Source: Candidatus Gottesmanbacteria bacterium
GTDB taxonomy: Bacteria > Patescibacteriota > Microgenomatia > UBA10105 > UBA927
Assembly (NCBI GenBank): GCA_016182725.1
Contig: JACPFZ010000041.1
Span: 2,263 to 32,416 of the forward strand
DNA: 30,154 nt
Direction of reading: 5' to 3'
Under the pieces are notes generated by a model that made no database searches, was not told where the DNA came from, and saw nothing but the letters and a program-made list of their open reading frames with translations. How positions within the stretch are numbered: the first letter of the stretch is position 1; each line of letters begins with the position of its first letter. Positions 7,642-13,135 of the stretch are shown piece by piece. The position numbers and the translations under genes were made by a program.

Positions 7642-8394
7642 ATGTTTACTGCGAAAACTGATCGAATAGCAAAATTGGCTGAACTTTACCCTGGCCGCAT
7701 TAAAGAATTGTCTGCTATTTTTGGGAAAAAGACAAATATTTACCTCGACTGGAGCAACATGTTTCACTGGTCATCACGACTACAGTGGCATATACAAGTA
7801 AAGAGGCTGAAACAGTTATTTGATTCTTTTTCTGCTATTAATTCCGTGAATTTATATAATGGCATACTCCCCGGCGATGAAGGTTCTAAACAATTTATAG
7901 AAGACGCCGAATCGTATGGATATCTCATTATTACCAAACCCGTGAAGATTATGCATCTTTCAACGGATGTTTCGGGTATCCCTCAAAACTCCCCAACCGT
8001 TTTAGAAAATTTTATTAAAAAACCGTTCCTGCGGAAACTTAATATTGAAACGATAGAATACCTCAACGGAAAACTTAAGGAATTATACGATCACGGGACG
8101 AAATATCTTGAGGTTCGTAAGTGCAATTTTGACGTTGAGATAGGAAGAGATATGACGTTGGATTTTGAAAGAGATAACGTGGACACTTTTATTCTATGGA
8201 GCGGGGATAGTGATTTTGCTGATCCGGTAATCCAGCTTATGAAAGGCAGGAAAAGGGTGTTTATTTTTGCAACTTCAAGACGGGTTTCCGTGGAATTGGA
8301 GCAAACGAACGTACCTATTTTTGATATTCAAAAAATTCGTAATTTTATTTGCGAGCCAAACGAAATCCAGCCGGATGTTCGCGGAAAGCTCTAA
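7642..8394 (+). CDS. NYN domain (LabA/DUF88-type) PIN-like ribonuclease
   Basis: A 250-residue protein with the NYN/LabA PIN-like fold. The first acidic motif is IYLDWSNMF (Asp36), the second is CNFDVEIGRDM (about residues 166-176), and the third is DTFILWSGDSDF (about 187-198), the signature SGDSDF loop. These acidic residues would bind the metal for RNA cleavage. A basic 25-residue N-terminal extension precedes the domain. It is monocistronic with its own promoter. Substrate unknown; in this family the usual assignment is RNA processing or decay. Confidence 0.85.
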   Translation: MFTAKTDRIAKLAELYPGRIKELSAIFGKKTNIYLDWSNMFHWSSRLQWHIQVKRLKQLFDSFSAINSVNLYNGILPGDEGSKQFIEDAESYGYLIITKPVKIMHLSTDVSGIPQNSPTVLENFIKKPFLRKLNIETIEYLNGKLKELYDHGTKYLEVRKCNFDVEIGRDMTLDFERDNVDTFILWSGDSDFADPVIQLMKGRKRVFIFATSRRVSVELEQTNVPIFDIQKIRNFICEPNEIQPDVRGKL

Positions 8395-8400
8395 GGAAAG

Positions 8401-8427
8401 CAAAAAGGACTCTTTGCAGAGCCCTTA
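8401..8427 (-). terminator. Intrinsic terminator for the minus-strand cluster
   Basis: Read on the minus strand, AAGGGCTCT pairs with AGAGTCCTT around a GCAA loop and is followed by TTTTTG. It lies past the stop of the 8584-8910 gene and would end that transcript. The plus strand gives a hairpin without a good T tract. Confidence 0.6.
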
Positions 8428-8583
8428 AGCCAGCGAATTTGATCGTTTCCGATCAACGCTAGTATACACGGAATTACTTGACAAATCAAGTTTAAGGTCG
8501 TCAGGTTCGATGATGGTCCGAAAATTATATGTTTTCATACTATAGAAGTGTATCAAGCGGGAGATTGAAATGCAAAAAACGAC
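8428..8583. other. Intergenic stretch without a gene
   Basis: Between two converging genes. It holds a small hairpin (ACTTGA/TCAAGT, 8476-8491) and a GATC-bounded mini-palindrome near 8440-8455. I see no coding signal; the open frame on the plus strand starting at 8570 is the antisense shadow of the 8584-8910 gene. Confidence 0.5.
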
Positions 8584-8910
8584 TTATTTCGGGATGATGA
8601 ACTTGAGGATGTCTGGAAGTCCGGTAAAGACGCTAATCGTTTTGAGGATAAGAAACGCAACCACGATGACCACGAGGCCGAGGAGTGCATACGTTACGGT
8701 ATTTTTTGCGCTCTCCAGTTGCTTCTGGTCGCCGCCGGAAAGAAGGAACTTAAATCCACCAACCACGAGCATGACAAACAGGGCAACGCCTACGAGAGAA
8801 ACGACCGCAACAACGACGTTGGCAAACAGAGGTTCCAGGCACTGGATGGTTGCCGCATCCTGTTGGAGACAGCCGGAAGCTTCCCAACTGACCGCATAAA
8901 CTATTCCCAT
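8584..8910 (-). CDS. VirB2/TrbC-like two-helix membrane protein (paralogue 1)
   Basis: A 108-residue protein with two membrane helices, about residues 30-57 and 73-93, separated by a short polar loop SGGDQKQLESAKNTVTYA. That loop (S/T-x-G-D, then basic residues, then A-x-x-x-I/V-T-x-A) is shared with seven other proteins in this window and fits the TrbC/VirB2 pilin-like family common in CPR. Two Cys before the first helix (GCLQQ..IQCLE) could form a disulfide outside the cell. It lies downstream of hicA and may have its own promoter (an AATAAT box six bases before the ATG). Confidence 0.75.
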   Translation of the reverse strand: MGIVYAVSWEASGCLQQDAATIQCLEPLFANVVVAVVSLVGVALFVMLVVGGFKFLLSGGDQKQLESAKNTVTYALLGLVVIVVAFLILKTISVFTGLPDILKFIIPK

Positions 8911-8945
8911 AAGAGTATTATTAGGTGTTTATTCTTATTTGTCTA

Positions 8946-9176
8946 CTAGAGCTGTTCTATGATGGTGAAATATTCTTCCAGAGACATGTTGAGTGTACGA
9001 AGATTGTTTCGGATAATGAAAACCGGAACTTCAGCATCAGCGGTGATAATGACTGGCCGTTTCAGTCCCGCACGGCTATAAATGAGATGATCCCCCTTAA
9101 TGCGTTTTAAAGAACACCCAATCATGCGAAGAAACATTTCAAATTTTTTCCGTTTGATCGGCGTCAAACGCGACAT
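8946..9176 (-). CDS. hicA: HicA family toxin (mRNA interferase)
   Basis: A 76-residue protein of the HicA family, a small dsRNA-binding-fold RNase that cuts mRNA. The catalytic His lies in KGDHLIY (His30), the family's G-[SD]-H-x-x-Y motif. The C-terminal half (PVFIIRNNLRTLNMSLEEYFTII) matches the usual P-x-x-x-x-x-x-x-T-L-x-x-I-L region. It starts three bases after the hicB stop and is cotranscribed. The HicB partner would bind and block it. Confidence 0.85.
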   Translation of the reverse strand: MSRLTPIKRKKFEMFLRMIGCSLKRIKGDHLIYSRAGLKRPVIITADAEVPVFIIRNNLRTLNMSLEEYFTIIEQL

Positions 9177-9179
9177 ACA

Positions 9180-9467
9180 CTAGCTGGTCAACGGGATAGA
9201 TACATTGGTGAATTCATGAGAGATAGGGAGGGGAGGATTCCATCTGCTTTGCGTCTTTGTCCAACCGTAGCTTGAAAGTACCTCGTCCAACGTTCCCATT
9301 TCGAGAAGTTCCTCAAAGAAGACTTCAACGGCTTGAGTAAAACGCTTCTGGGTTTGTTCAAAGGTTTTTGCAGATGTGGAAAGATCCAATACCGGACAGT
9401 AGGCGATGAAGGTATCACCCTCTTTAAAAATTGAAACCGGAAGACGGACATCCAATTGCGTTTTCAT
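9180..9467 (-). CDS. hicB: HicB family antitoxin
   Basis: A 95-residue HicB-like antitoxin. The partial RNase H-like fold is recognisable: VSIFKEGDTFIAYCPVLDL, then STSAKTFEQTQKRFTQAVEVFFEEL. The C-terminal DNA-binding region typical of longer HicB proteins is short (residues 60-95) and not clearly a ribbon-helix-helix. The order is hicB then hicA. The promoter TGCTATACT ends six bases before the ATG, so the mRNA should be leaderless. The pair sits inside a run of VirB2-like genes, which suggests it inserted there. Confidence 0.85.
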   Translation of the reverse strand: MKTQLDVRLPVSIFKEGDTFIAYCPVLDLSTSAKTFEQTQKRFTQAVEVFFEELLEMGTLDEVLSSYGWTKTQSRWNPPLPISHEFTNVSIPLTS

Positions 9468-9473
9468 ATGCTA

Positions 9474-9482
9474 AGTATAGCA
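9474..9482 (-). promoter_or_regulatory. Extended -10 promoter of hicBA
   Basis: TGCTATACT on the minus strand, with six bases between it and the ATG at 9467. No Shine-Dalgarno site fits, so a leaderless start is predicted. Confidence 0.65.
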
Positions 9483-9513
9483 GAAAACGCCTTTTTTTGC
9501 AGAGTCCAATGCT

Positions 9514-9846
9514 TTAAAACGGTTTGGGGAAGGAGATGCTACCGCCGATGATCGTAATGCCCAGAAAGTTTTGGACCAAGATCATGATTGCCCATGCGGC
9601 ACCGACAATGATAAGTCCCACGATAGCGTGGGTGATTTTATTGCGCGCAGCTTCCATGCCGGCTTTGTCGCCGCCACTCGTTATCCACTGAATGCCACCC
9701 AGGATGAGGTATAGGAAGGCTAAAAGAGCTGCAATGATCAGAAGCGTGCCCACGAGTGCGGAAATGAGCTTTCCAAAGTCGGTAATCGCCACGTTTGTGG
9801 GTTGTGGAATATTCAGGTTTGCTTGTGCGAGCAGGTTTTCTGCCAT
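9514..9846 (-). CDS. VirB2/TrbC-like two-helix membrane protein (paralogue 2)
   Basis: A 110-residue protein: a short exported-type N terminus (MAENLLAQANLNIPQP), helix 1 at about residues 28-52, the loop TSGGDKAGMEAARNKITHA, and helix 2 at about 73-93. It is the closest relative of the 10100-10438 protein; 32 bases encoding part of loop and helix 2 are identical in both genes. The gene follows a 138-base inverted-repeat leader whose inner arm ends right at the start codon. No Shine-Dalgarno site is seen. Confidence 0.75.
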   Translation of the reverse strand: MAENLLAQANLNIPQPTNVAITDFGKLISALVGTLLIIAALLAFLYLILGGIQWITSGGDKAGMEAARNKITHAIVGLIIVGAAWAIMILVQNFLGITIIGGSISFPKPF

Positions 9847-9847
9847 A

Positions 9848-9985
9848 CCAGGTAGTGAAATTTCGACCTTTGCCTTACACGGTCAAAATCTCAAAACTCC
9901 TTTCTTAAAAAACATTTCTTATATTTGCAGGTAGTCTCGATAATACGGCAAAGTATAGACCGCGTGTCGAAATTCTACTACCTGG
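9848..9985. repeat. 138-bp element with 20-bp inverted ends (leader of the 9514 gene)
   Basis: The ends 9848-9867 and 9966-9985 are inverted repeats matching at about 17-18 of 20 positions, and CTTTGCC/GGCAAAG extends the pairing inwards with a 12-base bulge. CAGGTAGT occurs at 9849-9856 and 9928-9935, and its complement ACTACCTG at 9977-9984. On the minus strand the element ends two bases before the ATG at 9846. It holds a possible -10 box (TATACT, 9957-9952) and an AAGAAAGGAG run. It could be a MITE-like insertion or a structured regulatory leader. No protein is encoded. Confidence 0.6.
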
Positions 9986-10084
9986 CTCCCTTACAAATAC
10001 GCTTTCAGCATAGCGCACTTTCTATTGTTGCTCATTGTTTCACCCCTTGTCAAGCCCTTCGCCATAAGAACGGTCTCAGGATAA

Positions 10085-10108
10085 ACCCTATTGAATACCC
10101 TATTGAAT
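10085..10108. repeat. Tandem 12-mer at the end of a pilin-like gene
   Basis: Two perfect copies of ACCCTATTGAAT, tail to tail. The repeat carries the stop codon of the 10100-10438 gene and, because 12 is a multiple of three, duplicates that stop in frame. Confidence 0.7.
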
Positions 10109-10438
10109 CGTCGGGAAAGGGATGTTGCCGATATCCAGGCCAAAAAACTGTCCGACGAGTCGAAAGATTGCAAATGCCGCGGCAACGACAATGAGTCCCA
10201 CGATAGCGTGGGTGATTTTATTGCGTGCTTTTTCCAGATTTGCCTTGTCGCCTTCGCTTGTGATCCAGGCCACGCCACCGGTTAACAGATAGAAAAGCGA
10301 CATAAGGAAGGCAAGGATAAACAGAAGCCCGACTAAGGAACTGACGATTTTGCCAAATGCCGGCCCGCCTCCTTCTGGACTCAGGTTTCCCAGCTGCGGT
10401 GGAAGGACGGGATTGGTGAGTTGTGCCAATATTTCCAT
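10100..10438 (-). CDS. VirB2/TrbC-like two-helix membrane protein (paralogue 3)
   Basis: A 112-residue protein with a Gly/Pro-rich N terminus (residues 1-28), helix 1 at about 31-54, the loop TSEGDKANLEKARNKITHA, and helix 2 at about 75-95. It shares the loop signature with the other paralogues and is nearest to the 9514 gene product. It starts two bases after the stop of the 10441 gene, so it is part of the same transcript from the 11515 promoter. Confidence 0.75.
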   Translation of the reverse strand: MEILAQLTNPVLPPQLGNLSPEGGGPAFGKIVSSLVGLLFILAFLMSLFYLLTGGVAWITSEGDKANLEKARNKITHAIVGLIVVAAAFAIFRLVGQFFGLDIGNIPFPTIQ

Positions 10439-10440
10439 AG

Positions 10441-10845
10441 TTACGGTGTAATTCTTAAGCGGTTAATAAGATCCCCAGGACTAGTAATCAAAAGGTCGTA
10501 GCCGAGGAATTTACTGGCTAAGGAAAGGAAAATTATGCCGATGACCACAATGAGCAGGCCCAGGAAGGCGCTCGTAATCCGTTGCTGCGCCTGCTGAAGT
10601 TTTTTGGTGTCTCCCTCAGCACTTATCCAGTTGATGCCGGCAAGAAGGAGCTGTAGGAGAAACCAGATGCCTGCGGCAATGGTCATGACGCCGACGATGT
10701 TAGAAATCACTCTGGTGACCGCAACAAGCGCAACGGTAGGGTCCAGAGCAATGTTGCCAAAGGGCCCCAATCCTTCGCCACCAATTCGGTATTTCCCCGC
10801 TCCCAGTTCTGTCCCAACTTGTGCAAGTAGTTTACTTTGGTCCAT
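10441..10845 (-). CDS. VirB2/TrbC-like membrane protein (paralogue 4)
   Basis: A 134-residue family member. It has an extended N terminus (MDQSKLLAQVGTELG, then a Gly-rich stretch to residue 45), helix 1 at about 48-72, the loop SAEGDTKKLQQAQQRITSA, and helix 2 at about 93-115. An upstream in-frame ATG at 10896 would add 17 residues but overlap the previous gene by 65 bases. The ATG at 10845 overlaps by only 14 bases and gives the usual family length, so I prefer it. Probably made by coupled translation. Confidence 0.7.
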   Translation of the reverse strand: MDQSKLLAQVGTELGAGKYRIGGEGLGPFGNIALDPTVALVAVTRVISNIVGVMTIAAGIWFLLQLLLAGINWISAEGDTKKLQQAQQRITSAFLGLLIVVIGIIFLSLASKFLGYDLLITSPGDLINRLRITP

Positions 10846-11191
10846 AGATTTTAGGATTGAGAATAAAGCCAGGATCGCCAAAGATGAGATACCCAAAGAG
10901 AGCCGCTAAGGCAAAGGACCCGACGATCAGGATAAGCCCGAGAAGTGATTGCCAGATGCGATCCCAGGCAGCCTGCAATGCTTTAGCGTCGCCAGCAGCA
11001 GTCATGTACTGGAAGCCGGCGATCATGAAGTTTAACAAGGCGAGCATACCAGCAACCACGAAGAAAATCCGCAGAATATTGGTGAAAAAAAGGATGAGGC
11101 CGCCGCCGAGCGCACTGCCGTAGGTGAGGGGATTGGTGATGGTGCCAACAATGCCGCCTGTGTTTTGCGCAAAAACGTTCGGTATGATCAT
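10832..11191 (-). CDS. VirB2/TrbC-like two-helix membrane protein (paralogue 5)
   Basis: A 119-residue protein: N terminus MIIPNVFAQNTGG, helix 1 at about residues 31-62, the loop TAAGDAKALQAAWDRIWQS, and helix 2 at about 84-104. The VFAQ near the start resembles a trimmed signal peptidase site seen in several paralogues. It starts three bases after the 11195 gene's stop and overlaps the next gene by 14 bases, as expected for a tightly packed operon. Confidence 0.75.
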   Translation of the reverse strand: MIIPNVFAQNTGGIVGTITNPLTYGSALGGGLILFFTNILRIFFVVAGMLALLNFMIAGFQYMTAAGDAKALQAAWDRIWQSLLGLILIVGSFALAALFGYLIFGDPGFILNPKIYGPK

Positions 11192-11194
11192 AGG

Positions 11195-11515
11195 TTACGT
11201 AGGGCTTAGTAAGTTAAGCCCGGTTAATTTTTCGACAATTTGCACAATCCACACGGCCGCCACCACAAGAATCAGTCCAATAAGTACGATCAAGATGGTG
11301 GTCCGCGTCTGTTCAAATTTTTTGGGATCACCAGAGCCTGCTCCTACTATAAACTGAAATCCGGCAACAATCAACAAAATAAAGGCGATGATGCCGGCAA
11401 TCACCAAGGAATTACGGACGATGACATTGACCAAATCGCCAAACGTTTGAAATGGTCTAATTCCTTTTAAATTAGGATCATTCGCTATGTCTACTACAGC
11501 ATAAATTTTTTCCAT
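11195..11515 (-). CDS. VirB2/TrbC-like two-helix membrane protein (paralogue 6, first of operon)
   Basis: A 106-residue protein: N-terminal polar segment, helix 1 at about residues 32-53, a loop GAGSGDPKKFEQTRTTI, and helix 2 at about 73-93. A GTG two codons upstream (11521) is possible, but it directly touches the TGATACAAT promoter box. The ATG at 11515 lies six bases past that box, where transcription should start, so I call a leaderless start there. It heads the run 11515 to 10100 and is divergent from the ECF sigma gene. Confidence 0.75.
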   Translation of the reverse strand: MEKIYAVVDIANDPNLKGIRPFQTFGDLVNVIVRNSLVIAGIIAFILLIVAGFQFIVGAGSGDPKKFEQTRTTILIVLIGLILVVAAVWIVQIVEKLTGLNLLSPT

Positions 11516-11521
11516 GTTCAC

Positions 11522-11530
11522 ATTGTATCA
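11522..11530 (-). promoter_or_regulatory. Promoter of the VirB2-like operon
   Basis: TGATACAAT on the minus strand, with a TTGCAC -35-like box (11551-11546) 18 bases upstream. It ends six bases before the ATG at 11515. The -35 region overlaps that of the divergent sigma factor promoter. Confidence 0.6.
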
Positions 11531-11564
11531 AGTCCATCATTATTTGTGCAAACACGGGGATCCG

Positions 11565-11573
11565 TGATATAGT
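11565..11573 (+). promoter_or_regulatory. Promoter of the ECF sigma gene
   Basis: TGATATAGT, 11 bases before the ATG at 11585, with TTGTGC (11544-11549) 18 bases upstream. The small palindrome TTTGTGCAAA at 11543-11552 gives both divergent promoters overlapping -35 elements. Confidence 0.55.
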
Positions 11574-11584
11574 TACCTACGCGT

Positions 11585-12124
11585 ATGACAGATTCGGAGC
11601 TCATTACCAACATTCTTGCCCGCGACCGCCGTGCTCTTTCCTATTTTTACCACACATACAGCCCGAAGCTTACCCAATTTATCCGCGCAAAAGTTGACCG
11701 CGAAGAGGATTGCGAAGAGATTCTGCAGGATACGCTCTATGCCTTCCTTGAGGCCCTCCGTGATTTTGAAGGCAAGGCAAGCTTACGCACCTTTTTGTAC
11801 TCCATTTGCCAACACAAAGTTATTGATTTTTACCGCAGGAAAAAGTTAAAACATATTGTGTTTTCCCAGATGCCGCAGCTTTCTAGCCTCATTTCGCCGC
11901 TTCTTAACCCCGAAGAAGAATTGGATGTAACGCTCCTGAAAGAAAAAATAAGACAGGTTCTTTCGAGGCTTCTGCCACGCTACCGTACGATTTTAGTCCT
12001 GAAGTATCTGGAAAACATGCCGGTGAGTGCAATTGCTAAAAAACTTACCATTACGTTTAAAAGTGCCGAGTCGCAGCTTTTTCGGGCGAGAAAGGCATTT
12101 GTCGAAAACTTTACGAATCTATAA
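11585..12124 (+). CDS. ECF-type RNA polymerase sigma factor
   Basis: A 179-residue sigma-70 family protein of ECF layout. Region 2 spans about residues 20-90: YHTYSPKLTQFI, then EEDCEEILQDTLYAFLEALRDF and LRTFLYSICQHKVIDFYRRKK, the core-binding and -10 recognition helices. Region 4 spans about 125-175: LSRLLPRYRTILVLKYLENMPVSAIAKKL, then the helix-turn-helix ending SAESQLFRARKAF. Region 3 is absent, as usual. It heads the plus-strand run to the mevalonate genes and shares its promoter region with the VirB2-like operon, so it may control one or both; that is inference. Confidence 0.88.
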   Translation: MTDSELITNILARDRRALSYFYHTYSPKLTQFIRAKVDREEDCEEILQDTLYAFLEALRDFEGKASLRTFLYSICQHKVIDFYRRKKLKHIVFSQMPQLSSLISPLLNPEEELDVTLLKEKIRQVLSRLLPRYRTILVLKYLENMPVSAIAKKLTITFKSAESQLFRARKAFVENFTNL

Positions 12125-12158
12125 CGATTATAAAATTTATAAAAATTATAAAGATTAT
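12125..12158 (+). repeat. Degenerate AT-rich repeat between sigma and the 76-aa gene
   Basis: Short units of the ATTATAAA/AATTATAAA kind fill the gap and supply the TATATG context of the next start. It resembles the AATTACGA-type arrays downstream but is more degenerate, so membership is uncertain. Confidence 0.35.
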
Positions 12159-12389
12159 ATGAAAACGAAAACCTACGCGCGATTTGTGAAGCGGTGGGAG
12201 GAAGTCACGGATTTGCCGCCGCAAACGCTCGGGCCCTTGACACGGCCCTATAAAAAGCTTACCAAGCGCTTAAAAGTCATGCCATGGCCATGGCTTGTGG
12301 GAATAAGCCTTATAGGAGTTATAGGACTATATATGATTCTCGGGTCCGCCATTACCTTCCTCGTTACCCTTCTGCAAAGAGGGTTTTAA
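12159..12389 (+). CDS. Small single-pass membrane protein after the sigma factor
   Basis: A 76-residue protein with a basic N-terminal half (MKTKTYARFVKRWEEVTD, then RPYKKLTKRLKV) and one membrane helix at about residues 45-70. Its place 34 bases behind an ECF sigma gene is where anti-sigma factors often lie, but there is no zinc-binding HxxxCxxC motif and the cytoplasmic part is short. The anti-sigma idea is weak. The start is the first ATG past the AT-rich spacer. Confidence 0.6.
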   Translation: MKTKTYARFVKRWEEVTDLPPQTLGPLTRPYKKLTKRLKVMPWPWLVGISLIGVIGLYMILGSAITFLVTLLQRGF

Positions 12390-12392
12390 GCG

Positions 12393-12444
12393 GGTTTACC
12401 CTGAGGAGCACATTCGAAGCTCAGTGTAAATCTTCGACGAAGGG
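12393..12444. repeat. GGGTTTACCC...GAGGAG / TCTTCGACGA.GGG repeat, interrupted
   Basis: The left part GGGTTTACCCTGAGGAGC and right part TCTTCGACGAAGGG match the element at 27445-27476, where they are contiguous. Here 21 bases (12410-12430) lie between them. Those bases complete a second imperfect hairpin, TTTAC..CTGAG with CTCAG.GTAAA. This looks like a repeat disrupted by a second element. Confidence 0.55.
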
Positions 12445-12474
12445 TTTTAGGTCGCAACTTCGACTCATTCATTA

Positions 12475-13098
12475 ATGGACCGTGTTGACCAGATTCTTGT
12501 CAGTGGTGTTGCCTTTGGGAAAAATAGCCTTGGTCTCATCCTCCGGCCCTATGAAACGTACAGACGGATCGTTGACCGGGGAAGTGTCGTGGAGCTTTTG
12601 CCTATTGGTCTTCTTCTTGCCGGGTATTTTGCTCTGGCGAGCCTGGTGAAAGAAGACACATTGCGGCCTTTTCTTCTGACCCGTCAGTTTATGGTACTTG
12701 TAGGAACTGCCGGCGTGAGTTTTTTCTTAGTGAGTGCGACACTCTGGACTGTTGGTACCATCGTTGGCGGCAAAGGAACGTTTTCGCGATTTGTTTTGGC
12801 CTGGGGATACACCATGCTCCCGACCATTGCCTGGTTTTTGATGACATCCATCCTGTATCTTATCCTCCCGCCGCCCAGAACGACACGGACATTGGGTGTT
12901 GCTTTTAGCATGCTCTATCTTGTGATCAGCGCGACCATTCTTTTTTGGAAGATACTCCTTGGATACTTAAGTCTGCGCTTTGGGTTGCGGTTGGATTTGG
13001 GGAAAATTGTCGTGGTCGCTATCGTCGCCGCGCCCATTTTTGCATTGTATAGCTTTGCCATGTATAAACTCGGAGTATTTAAGGTGCCATTCCTGTAA
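12475..13098 (+). CDS. Yip1-like polytopic membrane protein
   Basis: A 207-residue integral membrane protein with about five helices (roughly residues 40-58, 70-95, 108-130, 140-163 and 175-197). The N-terminal segment ILRPYETYRRI and the general layout resemble bacterial YIP1-domain proteins. Function is unknown for most of these. It is cotranscribed with the sigma and 76-aa genes upstream; the mevalonate genes follow after an AT-rich repeat. Confidence 0.6.
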   Translation: MDRVDQILVSGVAFGKNSLGLILRPYETYRRIVDRGSVVELLPIGLLLAGYFALASLVKEDTLRPFLLTRQFMVLVGTAGVSFFLVSATLWTVGTIVGGKGTFSRFVLAWGYTMLPTIAWFLMTSILYLILPPPRTTRTLGVAFSMLYLVISATILFWKILLGYLSLRFGLRLDLGKIVVVAIVAAPIFALYSFAMYKLGVFKVPFL

Positions 13099-13101
13099 AA
13101 A

Positions 13102-13135
13102 AAGAATTACGAATTACGATTTAAGAATTATGAAT
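13102..13135 (+). repeat. AATTACGA-type array R1, overlapping the hmgA start
   Basis: Tandem 7-9-base units (AATTACGA, ATTACGATTTAAG, AATTATGAAT). The ATG of the reductase gene lies inside the last unit, so the repeat supplies the start codon. Related arrays occur at 15391-15487, 16637-16726 and 18939-19020 and inside several genes. Confidence 0.8.

Noticed and set aside
8570..8899. Plus-strand gene opposite the 8584-8910 pilin-like gene
   Set aside because: Low-complexity Arg/Thr/Pro protein, typical of the complement of a membrane-protein gene. The minus-strand frame has a clear family signature.
9188..9451. Second gene overlapping hicB in another frame
   Set aside because: HicB motifs are in the 9180-9467 frame; the other frame is Arg/Ser-rich shadow sequence.
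12980..13129. N-terminal extension of HMG-CoA reductase
   Set aside because: The open frame runs back into the Yip1-like gene and through repeat DNA (RITNYDLRI-type residues). Archaeal reductases begin near MNIRSFKSG, so the ATG at 13130 is preferred.
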